Shown one piece after another: positions 29,990 to 39,678 of a DNA stretch of 64,000 nt. This DNA comes from Enterococcus larvae. GTDB lineage: Bacteria > Bacillota > Bacilli > Lactobacillales > Enterococcaceae. The stretch covers positions 248,001-312,000 of the forward strand of contig NZ_JAEDXU010000001.1 in assembly GCF_017830045.1 (NCBI RefSeq). Reading direction: 5' to 3'. The notes under the pieces were generated by a model that did not search any database, was not told the origin of the DNA, and was given only the letters and a program-made list of their open reading frames with translations. The stretch's first letter is position 1. Every line of letters starts with the position of its first letter. Made by a program: the position numbers and the translations under genes.

Positions 29990-30160
29990 TATATTCTCCA
30001 TCGTTGAGCTTTAGCACTATAGGGCGTAGATAATTTCTTATCAGCTACATTATGGATAACCTTCACGATCATCCCTGTTCAACCAACTAAGAGTCTCTCG
30101 ATTCTTTCGCGGCAGCAGCATGTGTCCATATAGGAGCCTCACCTAACAATTCGTCTATTC
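29990..30160 (-). ncRNA. M-box (ykoK) magnesium riboswitch
   Basis: Read on the minus strand, the conserved M-box core blocks are present in order: GTTAGGTGAGGCTCCTATAT, CATGCTGCTGCC, ATGTAGCTGATA, and CCTATAGTGCTAAAGCTC. These are the sequences that form the magnesium-binding three-helix fold of the ykoK/mgtE leaders. The leader ends in a terminator ahead of mgtA; high Mg2+ should favour termination. Boundaries are approximate to 10 nt. Confidence 0.93.
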
Positions 30161-30702
30161 AATTCTCTATGAATCCAACTAAACAACTAGCAGAGAAAAG
30201 AATTTGTATTGTTTACTTAGAACAATAACCACTTTTGTGCCGAAAATATTTAGTGTGATTCACATGTGACCAAACCCATAATAAATGATTCTATCTAAAA
30301 AGTCAAAACAAATACGAGTATTTTTACATTTTTTATTTCAACTTTCAAAACAAAATCTATTTTTACTGTTCGTTATTTTTACGTAGCTGTTAATTTAGCT
30401 GATGTTTTTCTAAAAACCGATTCACTAAATTCAAAAAACAACGTCTGAGAACTAATTGATCTATCACTCACCCTTTGACAGCATTTCTTTATCTTCAGCA
30501 AATATTCACACTTTACCAATGAATTATCTACTTTTATGATTTGATGCATCTTACTTCTAAATTTTGATTGCATCGTTTAAAATAACATTTATAAATATAT
30601 GTCTCAAAGCTAAAAAAATATATTGAAAACATAAAAATCAGTATGTTTCACGTTATATTTATTTATATGTCAGTCATCTCATACTCACTGGGGGCAATGA
30701 AA
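30161..30702. other. AT-rich interval upstream of the mgtA leader and Mga-type gene
   Basis: No credible gene. It should hold the promoter of the M-box leader (minus) and of the Mga-type gene (plus). A perfect TCACATGTGA palindrome lies at 30260-30269. No other structure was recognised. Confidence 0.4.
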
Positions 30703-31572
30703 ATGAAAAATATCTATCGACAACTGCTATCAACAAAAGAGCAACAGACTCTAATAATTCTCGAACTGCTTTATGCGGAGGATAGCTTATCATTAAAAAA
30801 TCTAGCTGCCTATTCCGGGCTCTCTCCTCGAACCGTCTATTCTGAAATTTCACGTTTGAATGACACCAACAGCCCCATCCTAATTAAATCTCTTGGGAAA
30901 CAAGGGTATCAATTGATCCTACCTGCTAATTTCACCAAAGACTACCTCTATCGGTTCATTCTAGACAGCAGCTCTGAAATACAGATTCTAGAAATTATTT
31001 TCTTCAACGAAGGAGAATACTCCATCGAATCCTTGAGTACTATTCTCCATTACAGCCCATCAACAGTAAGAAGGAGCATTCAAAAATTGAATGTTCACCT
31101 AGCATCCTCATCCATTAAGATAACCCAGCCGAAATTACGAATCGAGGGAAATGAATTTCAGATATTTCATCTGTTTCTTCATTTGTTTCGAGAACATTAC
31201 CCAGTTGCACATCGATTTTATCCCAAATATGAGAATCAGCTGATTGAATGTTTTGCTAGAAAACTCATTAATTCTCTCGATACAACCGACCATTTTGATC
31301 GCTTTGCCACAATCAAATCTGCGTTGGTCATCAATATTAAAAGATTTCATTATCCAACAGAAAAGAGCCTGTTTGATTGTACTAAAATCCCCTTCGATGA
31401 TGTTGCCCTGCTGAAAAGCTTTAATGAGCAGTGGCATACGCAATTTTTGACTAATCAATTTAGAAAAAATCCCATCAATTTTTTGAAAAATATCGTGGAT
31501 ATAAAAAAGCTCAAGCAAAGCTTAGCCATGCAACAAACTATCACAGAGACAGAAGTATCTATTCGACTTTAG
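30703..31572 (+). CDS. Short Mga-type transcriptional regulator
   Basis: Helix-turn-helix domains at about residues 25-65 (LSLKNLAAYSGLSPRTVYSE) and 105-150 (SIESLSTILHYSPSTVRRSI) match the two N-terminal HTH modules of Mga/AtxA-type virulence regulators. Family members are usually near 500 residues with PRD-like and EIIB-like domains; this one ends at about 290, so the regulatory half is mostly missing. GGGGG is 8 nt before ATG 30703; the upstream in-frame ATGs are poorly placed. It is either truncated or a shorter subfamily. Confidence 0.75.
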   Translation: MKNIYRQLLSTKEQQTLIILELLYAEDSLSLKNLAAYSGLSPRTVYSEISRLNDTNSPILIKSLGKQGYQLILPANFTKDYLYRFILDSSSEIQILEIIFFNEGEYSIESLSTILHYSPSTVRRSIQKLNVHLASSSIKITQPKLRIEGNEFQIFHLFLHLFREHYPVAHRFYPKYENQLIECFARKLINSLDTTDHFDRFATIKSALVINIKRFHYPTEKSLFDCTKIPFDDVALLKSFNEQWHTQFLTNQFRKNPINFLKNIVDIKKLKQSLAMQQTITETEVSIRL

Positions 31573-31583
31573 AGCAAACGAAG

Positions 31584-31613
31584 AGAGTGGGATTGATTAT
31601 TATCCCACTCTCT
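31584..31613 (+). terminator. Hairpin after the Mga-type gene
   Basis: GAGAGTGGGAT pairs with ATCCCACTCTC around a short loop; the T-run is weak. Confidence 0.65.
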
Positions 31614-31631
31614 TATACTAAACTCATACAT

Positions 31632-31654
31632 AAAAAGCCTTGTCTTGACGGCTC
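31632..31654 (-). terminator. Terminator of trxB
   Basis: A short AGCC/GGCT stem with inner pairing, followed by TTTTT on the minus strand. Confidence 0.5.
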
Positions 31655-31660
31655 TTATTT

Positions 31661-32602
31661 TTATTCACTGACTCCTGCTTCTACTTCCTTCATGGATTCA
31701 AGGTAGTTATACACCTGTTGTCCGGCAATTCCGCCTTCTCCAACAGCTGTAGTAATTTGTCTCAGTGTTTTTTCTCGCACATCACCGATTGCATAAACAC
31801 CTGGGATAGACGTTCTCATCTCCTGATCAGTGATGATCCAGCCTTCTTCATTGGTGATTCCACTAGTTCTAAATGGCTCTGTCAGTGGATCTAACCCCAC
31901 ATAGATGAAGACGCCATCAGCTGCAACTTCTTTAACTGCTTCAGTTTTCACGTTTTTCAATTGTACGCCAGTAACAACCATATCATTACCAATGATTTCT
32001 TCCAAAACAGTATCCCACTCAAAAGCAATTTTTTCATTTGCAAAAGCACGATCTTGGATGATTTTCTGAGCACGCAGCTCATCTCTACGATGGACGATTG
32101 TTACTTTTGAAGCAAATTGAGTCAGATAAATAGCTTCCTCAACAGCTGAATCGCCGCCTCCGATAACCATCAAATGTTTATTACGGAAGAACGCTCCATC
32201 ACATACCGCACAATAAGAAACACCACGACCGGCATATTCTTCTTCCCCAGCAACGCCAAGCTTTCTATGTACACAGCCTGTGGCAATGATCACAGATTTT
32301 CCTTGATAGGTTGTATCTTCACAAATGATTTCTTTGTAACTGCCTTGGTCTTTTATATCCAGAACCATACCATAAACATTCTCTGTTCCGAATTTTTCTA
32401 CACTTTCATACATTTTCATCGATAGGTCAGGTCCCATAATGGAATCAAATCCCGGGTAGTTCTCAATTTCAGCGGTGTTATTCATTTGTCCGCCGGGGAC
32501 ACCTCTCTCAATCATTAAAACAGATAAATTTGAACGTGAGGCATACAATGCTGCTGTCATACCAGCAGGGCCTGCACCGATTACGATAACATCATACATC
32601 AT
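31661..32602 (-). CDS. trxB: Thioredoxin reductase
   Basis: A 313-residue flavoenzyme that reduces thioredoxin with NADPH. FAD-binding GAGPAGMTAALYASR is at the N-terminus; the redox motif is CAVC in YCAVCDGAFF; the NADPH site is GGGDSAVEEAIYL; the C-terminal FAD motif is AIGDVREKTLRQ. AGGAGA lies before two adjacent ATG codons at 32602 and 32599. It appears monocistronic. Confidence 0.97.
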   Translation of the reverse strand: MMYDVIVIGAGPAGMTAALYASRSNLSVLMIERGVPGGQMNNTAEIENYPGFDSIMGPDLSMKMYESVEKFGTENVYGMVLDIKDQGSYKEIICEDTTYQGKSVIIATGCVHRKLGVAGEEEYAGRGVSYCAVCDGAFFRNKHLMVIGGGDSAVEEAIYLTQFASKVTIVHRRDELRAQKIIQDRAFANEKIAFEWDTVLEEIIGNDMVVTGVQLKNVKTEAVKEVAADGVFIYVGLDPLTEPFRTSGITNEEGWIITDQEMRTSIPGVYAIGDVREKTLRQITTAVGEGGIAGQQVYNYLESMKEVEAGVSE

Positions 32603-33062
32603 TATTTTGGTCTCCTTCTCCTTATTGTAGAATCTGTTCAGGTAACTTCACAAATCCTTTATTCTTGCGGTCCAATGTCCACATGGTTCAAGCGTAATAT
32701 ATTGTTTTTGTTTTGATCATGATTTTTTATTATGTACTTCTAAGACAGCATTAAGATGGTTGCTATTTTTAAATAAGTAGTTTAATCAAGTACATCTACT
32801 TTACAACCTAGCTACCTACTTGTCTACTTTTCTGCCTAAGTACCGACCTTAACTATATTACCATATTTCATCTATTTTGCTAGCCAATTTTTAAGTTTTA
32901 TAACATCACAAAAAATCGTACAGCTCGTCAAGCATCCGCATAAAAATTAGTGTACCAATTACTTCTCAAGCTAATATCCAACAGATAGGTCGAATCATTT
33001 TTAGCAAAAAAACAGAAAGAAAAACAATGCTCGATGAGCTTCATTTTCCTTTCGATTGCCTA
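32603..33062. other. Non-coding interval upstream of trxB
   Basis: About 460 AT-rich bases with no credible gene. The trxB promoter should lie here, but no clear Spx- or PerR-type signal was recognised. CT-rich short repeats (CTACTT, CTACCTACTT) lie near 32810-32830. Confidence 0.35.
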
Positions 33063-33596
33063 TCAAGTATTTGCGGTACTCTTGTCCCATTGTTCTTTGG
33101 TAAATACATATTCATAAGATAAAAAGTTCTGATTCAGCGAGTCGGAAAAAAACTCTCCCTCTCGATCAAACTGAAAACCGCACTTTTCAATCAATCGTTT
33201 CGATCCGATATTATTTTGAAAACAGCAAGCATACACATAACTGATACCATTAGAAAACAGATGCGCTAATACTGCCTGTACCACCTCAGTCATGATGCCC
33301 TGATTCTGATAGTTCGGATTTAAAACGAAGCCTAGTTCTTTTGTATCTGCTCTGCCTTCCTCAGAATCCTCATAAACTGTAATGTGACCAATCACTTTTT
33401 GCTCTTCTTTGCTCACGATCGCCCTTGTATTGGTATTTTTTAAAAACATGTGTAAGAGCTGTTCGGTTTCTTCCATATATTCATGATACTTCCAGCCGGC
33501 AGATTCACCAATTCCTTCTATTTTGGCATAAGCATGCAGTGCTGATAAATCTTCCTTTTGAAAAACTCTTAGCACCGTTCTTGTTGTTTGAATCAT
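33063..33596 (-). CDS. GNAT acetyltransferase (RimJ/RimL type)
   Basis: A 177-residue GNAT-domain protein. It has the RimL-like start TTRTVLRVFQKEDLSALHAYA, the ELGFVLNPNYQNQGIMTEVV acetyl-CoA motif and the NIGSKRLIEKCGFQFDREG tail. Such enzymes acetylate N-termini or small molecules; the substrate is unknown. AAGAGGTG precedes the ATG. A terminator separates it from the ABC genes upstream. Confidence 0.88.
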   Translation of the reverse strand: MIQTTRTVLRVFQKEDLSALHAYAKIEGIGESAGWKYHEYMEETEQLLHMFLKNTNTRAIVSKEEQKVIGHITVYEDSEEGRADTKELGFVLNPNYQNQGIMTEVVQAVLAHLFSNGISYVYACCFQNNIGSKRLIEKCGFQFDREGEFFSDSLNQNFLSYEYVFTKEQWDKSTANT

Positions 33597-33612
33597 TACT
33601 TCACCTCTTTAT

Positions 33613-33661
33613 AAAAAGTCGACAACAGTGCTGTTCCTTTAAACAACCTACTGCTGTCGAC
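33613..33661 (-). terminator. Terminator of the ABC exporter operon
   Basis: GTCGACAACAG pairs with CTGCTGTCGAC with one wobble; TTTTTATA follows on the minus strand. Confidence 0.8.
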
Positions 33662-33671
33662 CAAATTACTG

Positions 33672-35456
33672 CTATACTTCACTATTCTGCAGCTTATACA
33701 TATCGGCATACAGTCCCTGCTCTGCAATCAGAGCTTCGTGATTTCCTTGTTCTACGATAGTACCCTTTTCCAGAACTAAAATCATATTCGCATCTCGGAT
33801 CGTCGAAAGCCTATGGGCGATAGCAATTGTCGTTCTTCCTTGTCTCATGTTAGCAAGACCTTCTTGGATCAAGCCTTCTGTCTCTGTATCAATAGTAGCT
33901 GTCGCCTCGTCCAAGACTAAAATTTTAGGATCTGTTACCATGGTTCGGGCAAATGAAATCAACTGACGCTGCCCGCTGGAATAGCTGGCACCACGTTCGA
34001 TCACTTTTGCTTGATAGCCCTTAGGCAAAGTTTCGATGAACTTATCTGCCTGAACAAAACGAGCTGCTTCTCTGATTTGCTCGTCAGAGATATTTGGGTC
34101 AAGCATGCGGATATTCCCAGCGATATCTCCATAGAACATGAATGCATCCTGAAGCACCAACCCCATTTTCTTACGAAGCTCCGCAATCGGGTAGTCACGA
34201 ATATCCCGATCATCGATCAATATTTCTCCTTCATAAAATTCGTAGAAACGCATCAGTACATTGATGATCGAGCTTTTCCCGCTACCAGTATGACCGACCA
34301 GCGCAATCGTCTCACCAGGATTTGCGACAAAGCTGATATTTTTCAGCACATTATGCTCGCCATCATAGGAGAAGCTGACATTTCTGAATTCAATTTTTCC
34401 CATTGTGATATCACCGTCTGCTTCTTCGTGCTGCTGCGGCGTCAGCTCTTCCGTATCAAAAATTTTCAAGATTCGGCTTCCTGCAACAATCCCATCAGTG
34501 AAAATACTAAGGAAATCCATCATCTGGGTCATTGGCTGGAAGAATGCCTGAACATACGTTACAAAGGCATAAACCAAACCAACCTTGATTGGTGAATCCA
34601 ATGCATCCAACCCAAATATCGTCAACGCTGCAGAAACAGCTAATGCGTAAAGCAGATTGATGATAGGACTCAGCAATAGTGAGTTTACACGAATCATAGC
34701 CAACTTTGTTTGTAAGTACTCCTCATTCGTTGTTTCAAACTCTTCCTCTAAGTGTTTCTCTTGGCGAAATTGTTGAATAATCTGCATACCAGATATATAT
34801 TCATTCAGCTTTGTATTCAGCTGACTAAGCTTTTCCCTCATATTTCGATAGATCCGCGAACTGAATTTCTGATAATACCCAATAACTGCCAGTAAAATCG
34901 GTAGAAATAACAACATAAATAACGCAATTTTTTGATCGATTTGAAACATTCCGACAAAGGATGACAAGACTGCAAAGACACCTGTCAGCACCATCAAAAA
35001 CACGTACCAGAATTCAAAAAGAGTTTCTGTATCATTCGTTACCCTAGAAACAATCGAACCTGCCGGTGTTTGATCAAAATAGCGCATCCCTAGAGTCTGC
35101 AGCTTTTCAAATAATTTTACTCGAATATATTGATAGCTTTTAAGCGAAGCCATTGAGTACAGGAACCATTGGAAAAACCAAACGATACTTTTCACGATAA
35201 TCCCAAACATATACATTCCGGCAAACAAATAAATGATCTGCGCTGTTGCTGTTTTCGATGTCAAATAATTATCCATCAAGGTTTGAATGATCCGCGGCAA
35301 AATTGCATTGATCACAGAAAGAATGAAGGCAAACCCAATTGCCGCAGCAAAGGTTCGTTGAAACGGCTTTGCATATTTGAATAAACGCTTCACGATCGTT
35401 ACCTGTTCCTTCATAGGAATCGATTTTGACCAAGCTGATTGTTGTTGTTCTTCCAT
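33672..35456 (-). CDS. Heterodimeric ABC multidrug exporter, canonical-site subunit
   Basis: A 594-residue fused six-helix membrane domain (about 20-330) and ATP-binding domain (about 350-590). Walker A is GHTGSGKSS; Walker B is ILVLDEATATID with the catalytic Glu; the signature motif is degenerate (YSSGQRQL instead of LSGGQ). This is the pattern of the BmrD/LmrD/YheH side of heterodimeric exporters, whose enterococcal members include the Efr pumps. Its ATG shares one base with the stop of the partner gene (TAATG), indicating translational coupling. Confidence 0.93.
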   Translation of the reverse strand: MEEQQQSAWSKSIPMKEQVTIVKRLFKYAKPFQRTFAAAIGFAFILSVINAILPRIIQTLMDNYLTSKTATAQIIYLFAGMYMFGIIVKSIVWFFQWFLYSMASLKSYQYIRVKLFEKLQTLGMRYFDQTPAGSIVSRVTNDTETLFEFWYVFLMVLTGVFAVLSSFVGMFQIDQKIALFMLLFLPILLAVIGYYQKFSSRIYRNMREKLSQLNTKLNEYISGMQIIQQFRQEKHLEEEFETTNEEYLQTKLAMIRVNSLLLSPIINLLYALAVSAALTIFGLDALDSPIKVGLVYAFVTYVQAFFQPMTQMMDFLSIFTDGIVAGSRILKIFDTEELTPQQHEEADGDITMGKIEFRNVSFSYDGEHNVLKNISFVANPGETIALVGHTGSGKSSIINVLMRFYEFYEGEILIDDRDIRDYPIAELRKKMGLVLQDAFMFYGDIAGNIRMLDPNISDEQIREAARFVQADKFIETLPKGYQAKVIERGASYSSGQRQLISFARTMVTDPKILVLDEATATIDTETEGLIQEGLANMRQGRTTIAIAHRLSTIRDANMILVLEKGTIVEQGNHEALIAEQGLYADMYKLQNSEV

Positions 35457-37207
35457 TATGCTTCACTCCCTTCAATCTTCGCTTCCAGCTGCTGCTTGTC
35501 CCACATTCGTTTGTACCAGCCTTCAGCAGAAAGCAGGTCTTTGTGCGTTCCCCGTTCAATGATTTTCCCTTCATCAAGAACAATGATATCCTCTGCATGC
35601 ATCACACTACTGAGACGATGGGCAGAAATAATCGTTGTTTTGTTCTTACGAGCGGACTTCAGATTCGTCAATATCGCTTCCTCAGTTTTTGCATCAACCG
35701 CAGACAACGCATCATCTAGAACCAACAACTCAGGATCGATGATCGCTGCTCTGGCAATTGATATCCGTTGTCTTTGACCACCTGATAGGGAAACTCCTCG
35801 TTCTCCAACCATTGTGTCATAGCCCTCTGCAAAGCCTTTTATATCTTCATTGATATAAGCCATCTTCGCCGCCTCTTCCACTGCTTCCTGAGAAAGCCTC
35901 GGAGCAGCGAAGCGGATATTGTCACGAACAGACATGGAGAAAAGAAAATGATCCTGCGGCACATAACCAATCCCCGTTAGAAGAGCATCCAAAGAATAAT
36001 CCTTGATATTATGCTCCCCCATAGTGATTTGTCCCTGATAGTTGTCATATTCCCGCATCAACAGCTTCAGTACAGTTGTTTTCCCAGCTCCCGTCTTCCC
36101 AACGATCCCAAGAGTCCCTCCTTCATTGATTGAAAAATCAATGTTTTCCAATGCTGGATTTTCCTCCTTAGGATAACTGAAGGATGCCACAGCCATGCGC
36201 AAGGTGCCCTTAGCAGGGGTTTGAATCGCATCTTTTCTTTCGATGATATGTGTTTTCTCATGCAGCAGCTCGTTGACCCGGTCATAGCTGGCATTCCCTC
36301 GTTCCAACACATTAAACAGTCTGCCGATCGCAAACATCGGCCAAATCAACATTCCGATATAGCTGATAAAAGAGACCAGCTGTCCAATTGAAATCGTATT
36401 ATTCATGATGAAATTGCCGCCAACAATGATCGTCAAGACATAAGAAATGCCTATGATCAAAGTGATGAATGGATCAAATAGAGAGTCCAAAAAGTTGACC
36501 CGTTTATTTTTAACGATTGCATCGTCTATTTTTTCAGTAAAATCCTGTATATCTTCCTTTTCCTGCCCAAAGGTTTTGATGACCTTCATACCTGTGATAC
36601 TTTCTTGCGCCTTATCATTGATTGTTGAAAAGGCTGCCTGTGAATCACGGAATGCATCATGCAGCTTCGATCCCAAAACACGTGACATCACAGCTAAAAG
36701 CGGCAGTGGAATCAACGCAATCAGCGTCAACCGCCAATCCACAAAAATAATCATGGCAATGATTGTACTGCCTCCTGTAATAAAGGAATCCGCAAAGGTC
36801 AAAATCCCCGCACCAGCAACATTCTGGATTGCATTCAAGTCATTCGTTGCATGAGCCATCAAATCACCTGTCCGATGGTTTTGATAAAAGACACTATCCA
36901 TTTCTGTGAAATGACGGAACAGCTGTCTTCTCAAGTCCTTTTCTAATCTCGCCGCACTTCCCCAAATGTACTTCCGCCAGATGTAACGGAAAATATATTG
37001 CGCCAGTGCTGCAGCCAGTAAGACACCGACCCAAAAAAGGATTTGCTCAAATGTAAATCCCTTAGTTGCAATGATATCTACGACTACACCGATCACTTTC
37101 GGTGGGATCAGCTGAACGATCGCCACCATCACTAAAGCAAATACCCCAATAACATAACTACTTTTTTCTTTCTTAAAAAACCATCCTAACTTTCTAAAAA
37201 CAGACAT
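35456..37207 (-). CDS. Heterodimeric ABC multidrug exporter, degenerate-site subunit
   Basis: A 583-residue partner of the preceding subunit. Walker A is GKTGAGKTT; the signature LSGGQRQR is intact; Walker B ends in LLVLDDALSAVDA, where the catalytic Glu is replaced by Asp. This matches BmrC/LmrC/YheI-type subunits. Together the pair forms one active and one inactive ATP site. Substrates are likely lipophilic cations or antibiotics, by family analogy. Upstream gene is yneF, separated by a terminator. Confidence 0.93.
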   Translation of the reverse strand: MSVFRKLGWFFKKEKSSYVIGVFALVMVAIVQLIPPKVIGVVVDIIATKGFTFEQILFWVGVLLAAALAQYIFRYIWRKYIWGSAARLEKDLRRQLFRHFTEMDSVFYQNHRTGDLMAHATNDLNAIQNVAGAGILTFADSFITGGSTIIAMIIFVDWRLTLIALIPLPLLAVMSRVLGSKLHDAFRDSQAAFSTINDKAQESITGMKVIKTFGQEKEDIQDFTEKIDDAIVKNKRVNFLDSLFDPFITLIIGISYVLTIIVGGNFIMNNTISIGQLVSFISYIGMLIWPMFAIGRLFNVLERGNASYDRVNELLHEKTHIIERKDAIQTPAKGTLRMAVASFSYPKEENPALENIDFSINEGGTLGIVGKTGAGKTTVLKLLMREYDNYQGQITMGEHNIKDYSLDALLTGIGYVPQDHFLFSMSVRDNIRFAAPRLSQEAVEEAAKMAYINEDIKGFAEGYDTMVGERGVSLSGGQRQRISIARAAIIDPELLVLDDALSAVDAKTEEAILTNLKSARKNKTTIISAHRLSSVMHAEDIIVLDEGKIIERGTHKDLLSAEGWYKRMWDKQQLEAKIEGSEA

Positions 37208-37307
37208 CTGTTTTCCCCCTTCTTACACCACTTATCTTCTATTTATCACTTGTTCACCTTGTTTTACTGTCATGTTCCTGAACCCCTTTCCACTGCTTTT
37301 TTAGACA

Positions 37308-37338
37308 CAAAAAAACGGGCAAAAAGATCTGCCCGTTG
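37308..37338 (-). terminator. Terminator of yneF
   Basis: AACGGGCA pairs with TGCCCGTT; T-run on the minus strand. Confidence 0.85.
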
Positions 37339-37364
37339 TGCTCGAAATTTTGATGTTCAGGAGT

Positions 37365-37586
37365 CTATTTGTCCCCCTGATTTTTCATCTGCTGCATCAT
37401 TTGACGAATCTTCTTCTCAGAAGGTTTCTGTCCCATTGATGCCATCATCATTCGTAACATATCCTCATTAACGGGAGGATTCTTTTTGAGATGGTCCGTC
37501 ATTGCTTTGCGGGCAAGGAAAAATCCGCCTACCGCACCTGCGATCAAAGCGATAACTGCGATTAAAACTACTACTCCTGTTGACAT
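37365..37586 (-). CDS. yneF: YneF family (UPF0154) small membrane protein
   Basis: A 73-residue protein with one N-terminal membrane helix (about residues 4-25, [20 protein letters not shown]) and a cytoplasmic tail with [20 protein letters not shown], the signature of the family. An upstream frame extension is not used: AAGGAGAG precedes ATG 37586 and gives the normal family length. Function unknown. Confidence 0.93.
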   Translation of the reverse strand: MSTGVVVLIAVIALIAGAVGGFFLARKAMTDHLKKNPPVNEDMLRMMMASMGQKPSEKKIRQMMQQMKNQGDK

Positions 37587-38160
37587 ATAAATCTCTCCTT
37601 TCCATCTTAAAAGCGAATGAGTATCGTTTTCCCAAAAAAAGTGAAAAACAGTGCTATTCATTACAAGCTTTAAATTTTAAATAATCAATGTAGATGCAAT
37701 TCTCTTTTAATTGCTCTCAAGAGAACATTTTACTAGAAAGACTGCAAAAAGAAAAGGCATTTTAAAAGATTCTCTAAAAGAATTTTTTAAAACACCAAAT
37801 CCCGGCTTAAGAAAGCGGACAGTTAAAATTTTGCTGCTTCGATTCAGGCAATTCTTCATCAGCCCTGTTAAGAAAGGCCAAATAGAAAAATTCTGCCTTA
37901 GAAACTAAATGGATGTCATGTAGCTTTTGCTGTTACAATCATTTGAGGCATGTAAACGGAACACGTTTATATAAGGTATATCAAGCAATAGCAAACAGCA
38001 TGACCGCGCACTAAAGGAAATAAAAGGCAAAGGAGGTCACTAAACAGGTTCCACCTTCGCCAATTCATTTACAGCATTCTCATTTTTATAGAAACGACCT
38101 CTTTGTGTCTATACTCAAAGCACCTTCCCATTTCTATTCATGAGAAATAGATTGACACTA
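37587..38160. other. Non-coding interval between yneF and nfo
   Basis: About 570 bases. A basic 65-codon plus-strand frame (37711-37908) starting with TTG has no ribosome binding site and is not called. An AAAGGAGG-like box near 38030 leads to no gene. Nothing else was recognised. Confidence 0.4.
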
Positions 38161-39051
38161 TTATTGTTCTTCGATTTTTTCCAACAGGTTTGAATCGAAG
38201 ACACCGGCTTTCAGCATTTCTATCTCAAAGCCATAGGGTGCTTTTTTGTTTTTCTTATCTTCACCAACATATGGTGTTTCCAAAATTTTCGGTAGATCAG
38301 TCAATTTCTCATGATGAACAATCTTATTCAGTGCATCAAAGCCGATTGTCCCAAATCCAATATTTGCATGGCGATCCTTGTGAGAGGCCATTGGATTTTT
38401 TGAATCATTGACGTGGACTACCTTCAAGCGATCCAACCCAATGATTTTATCAAACTCTTCTAACACACCATCAAAATCCTCTTTTACATTATATCCAGCA
38501 TCATTGGTATGACAGGTGTCAAAGGTTACAGAAAGTTTTTCGTTTAATGTGACACCTTCGATGATTGTTGCCAGCTCTTCAAAGGTACGTCCCAGTTCAG
38601 TTCCTTTACCTGCCATTGTCTCTAAAGCAATTTGAGGAATCTGTTCTTTCGAAAGTACCTCATCCAATCCTTTGATGATCTGTTTAAGCCCTGCATCCAC
38701 ACCTGCGCCTACATGAGCACCTGGATGAAGTGTGATTTGTTTGGCTCCTAATGCTTGTGCCCGTTGAATTTCCTGACGTAAAAATTCAGTCGCAAACCCA
38801 AAATTCTCAGGCTTGATCGTATTGCCCAGATTAATGATATAGGGTGCATGAACAACAATATTGCTGATGCCATGCTCCTCCATAAATTCTTGTCCTGCTT
38901 CAATGTTCAGCTCTTCAATAGGCTTGCGTCGGGTATTCTGGGGGGCTCCCGTATAAATCATAAATGTTGATGCATTGTAGCTAGCTGCTTCTTCCGCCGC
39001 TCCCAACAACATTTTTTTACCGCTCATACTTACATGTGATCCTATTAACAT
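38161..39051 (-). CDS. nfo: Endonuclease IV
   Basis: A 296-residue AP endonuclease of base excision repair, cutting 5' to abasic sites. Zinc ligands are in the family motifs [36 protein letters not shown] and [28 protein letters not shown] precedes the ATG. Confidence 0.96.
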   Translation of the reverse strand: MLIGSHVSMSGKKMLLGAAEEAASYNASTFMIYTGAPQNTRRKPIEELNIEAGQEFMEEHGISNIVVHAPYIINLGNTIKPENFGFATEFLRQEIQRAQALGAKQITLHPGAHVGAGVDAGLKQIIKGLDEVLSKEQIPQIALETMAGKGTELGRTFEELATIIEGVTLNEKLSVTFDTCHTNDAGYNVKEDFDGVLEEFDKIIGLDRLKVVHVNDSKNPMASHKDRHANIGFGTIGFDALNKIVHHEKLTDLPKILETPYVGEDKKNKKAPYGFEIEMLKAGVFDSNLLEKIEEQ

Positions 39052-39225
39052 CTTGTTCCTCCTTAATTCTCATCCTTTTCAGGTTACGTGATATTTCGTC
39101 AAAAAACAATCTTTTTGCCTCTATCAAAAGAAACAAAAATTCTTTGTAAACAACTTTTTCGGCACTAGAAAAAATCATAATGCTTTGACTTCTATCTGAT
39201 AAAGTTCTCTCAGAATATGACTCAT

Positions 39226-39678
39226 TTAAGAGTTTTTCTTAGCTGAAAAATACTCATATTGACTGATCCAGTCTTCCATACTTATTTTTGAAGCCAGCTC
39301 TCCTATTAGCTCATATGGAATTGTCTTCGGGTTAGTGAATCGGATACAGCTCTTCCCCATATTCAGCTTTGTCGGCATTTGCTTTTGGTACTCTTCCTGA
39401 AACCAAGCCAGCACTTCTTTATTTCCCATCAATCCCATATGATATAAGGAAAGATGCTTTTTCTGTGCAGCCAGACTGATGAAGGGCAGCCCTTCATCCT
39501 TCCGGCCGAGATAGCCTTCCGGAAAATCGGCTAAGGGAACGATGAAGGTCGGCATGTCATACTGCCAGGTCAACTCAAAATCAGCTGGGACTCTCTCCTT
39601 CAAAAGCTCGAGTAGTCTCACATAGGCATCTTGCCATTTGGGGTCGATCTCTTGAATGTACGTCTCTATTTTGTTCAT
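39226..39678 (-). CDS. DUF1801 domain protein
   Basis: A 150-residue YdhG/DUF1801-type protein: W-QYDMPTF, FISLAAQKKHLSLYHMG and GKSCIRFTNPKTIPYELI are typical of this iron-chaperone-like fold. The function is unproven. Its ATG overlaps the stop of the upstream YdeI-like gene by 4 nt (ATGA), so the two are coupled. Confidence 0.85.
   Translation of the reverse strand: MNKIETYIQEIDPKWQDAYVRLLELLKERVPADFELTWQYDMPTFIVPLADFPEGYLGRKDEGLPFISLAAQKKHLSLYHMGLMGNKEVLAWFQEEYQKQMPTKLNMGKSCIRFTNPKTIPYELIGELASKISMEDWISQYEYFSAKKNS

Noticed and set aside
30379-30573. 64-codon minus-strand frame upstream of mgtA leader
   Set aside because: No ribosome binding site, and it lies in the AT-rich region before the M-box.
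37711-37908. Basic 65-codon frame between yneF and nfo
   Set aside because: TTG start, no ribosome binding site and no recognisable motif.
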